A stretch of DNA of 50,863 nt, taken from the NCBI RefSeq assembly GCF_000255705.1, contig NZ_JH636443.1:750371-801233 (forward strand), written 5' to 3'. The notes beneath the pieces were generated by a model. It saw nothing but the letters and a program-made list of their open reading frames with translations. It made no database searches and had not been told where the DNA came from. The translations under genes and the position numbers were made by a program. Positions 50,778-50,863 of the stretch are shown one piece after another (position 1 is the first letter of the stretch; every line of letters starts with the position of its first letter). The DNA comes from Zavarzinella formosa DSM 19928. GTDB taxonomy: Bacteria > Planctomycetota > Planctomycetia > Gemmatales > Gemmataceae.

Positions 50778-50863
50778 GCTCAACTTTCTGCGGCATTTGG
50801 GGAACCCGGAACCCGGAATGACCAATGACCAATGGGGCGTTATGCTAGTTGCGGGAAGGCCAG

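Overview
The window looks like chromosomal DNA of a planctomycete, probably from the Gemmatales/Gemmataceae. Marker content supports this: a DUF1559 pseudopilin-like protein, a DUF1501 protein, a transmembrane Ser/Thr kinase, a HYExAFE-type protein, RTX and Calx-beta giant extracellular proteins, and a recurrent N-terminal motif (a basic stretch followed by L-x-x-x-x-L-x-x-R-x-x-P) typical of exported planctomycete proteins. DNA is moderately GC-rich. I see no tRNA, rRNA, CRISPR array, insertion-sequence transposase or prophage module.

Layout. 0-13.6 kb is almost all minus strand: a Tat-exported beta-propeller lactonase, an RTX protein, a peptidase-MA-like metalloprotease, an M6 metalloprotease fused to DUF1353, a nucleoside-phosphorylase-like gene broken by a 4-bp duplication, an alkaline-phosphatase-superfamily enzyme and a GH18 glycosidase. 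A GlmU-like sugar nucleotidyltransferase diverges from the GH18 gene. 14.9-17.8 kb holds a tandemly duplicated four-helix membrane protein and two small hypothetical genes. 18.2-26.7 kb is the most unusual block. It has an ECF-type sigma factor at the C-terminus of a long low-complexity protein that carries a degenerate version of the exported-protein motif, then an acidic repetitive protein, a Calx-beta/PKD/RTX protein and a beta-solenoid protein. 27-38 kb is a minus-strand run of envelope and signalling genes: squalene-cyclase-like repeats plus HEAT, UbiA, a formylglycine-generating-enzyme lipoprotein, a kinase, a DUF3299-like protein, a lipoprotein, DUF1559 and DUF1501. 38-42.4 kb holds a DUF104/PIN toxin-antitoxin pair, a large secreted coiled-coil protein, and an HTH regulator next to a decayed HicA-like gene. 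42.5-50.8 kb is core-like: an M50 site-2 protease, hisS, a HYExAFE nuclease-like protein, small membrane and lipoproteins, clpX, a YbjN-like protein and a type II secretion F protein.

Two things stand out. First, more than a dozen long inverted repeats (stems of about 18 to 100 bp) sit between genes. They belong to several unrelated sequence families, some nested and some abutting stop codons. Second, there is a conserved-looking gene pair at 41.5-42.35 kb, a small HicA-like 'GHAWGRL' protein followed by an HTH partner. The small gene carries an amber codon and a 19-bp duplication that together hide it from normal gene calling.
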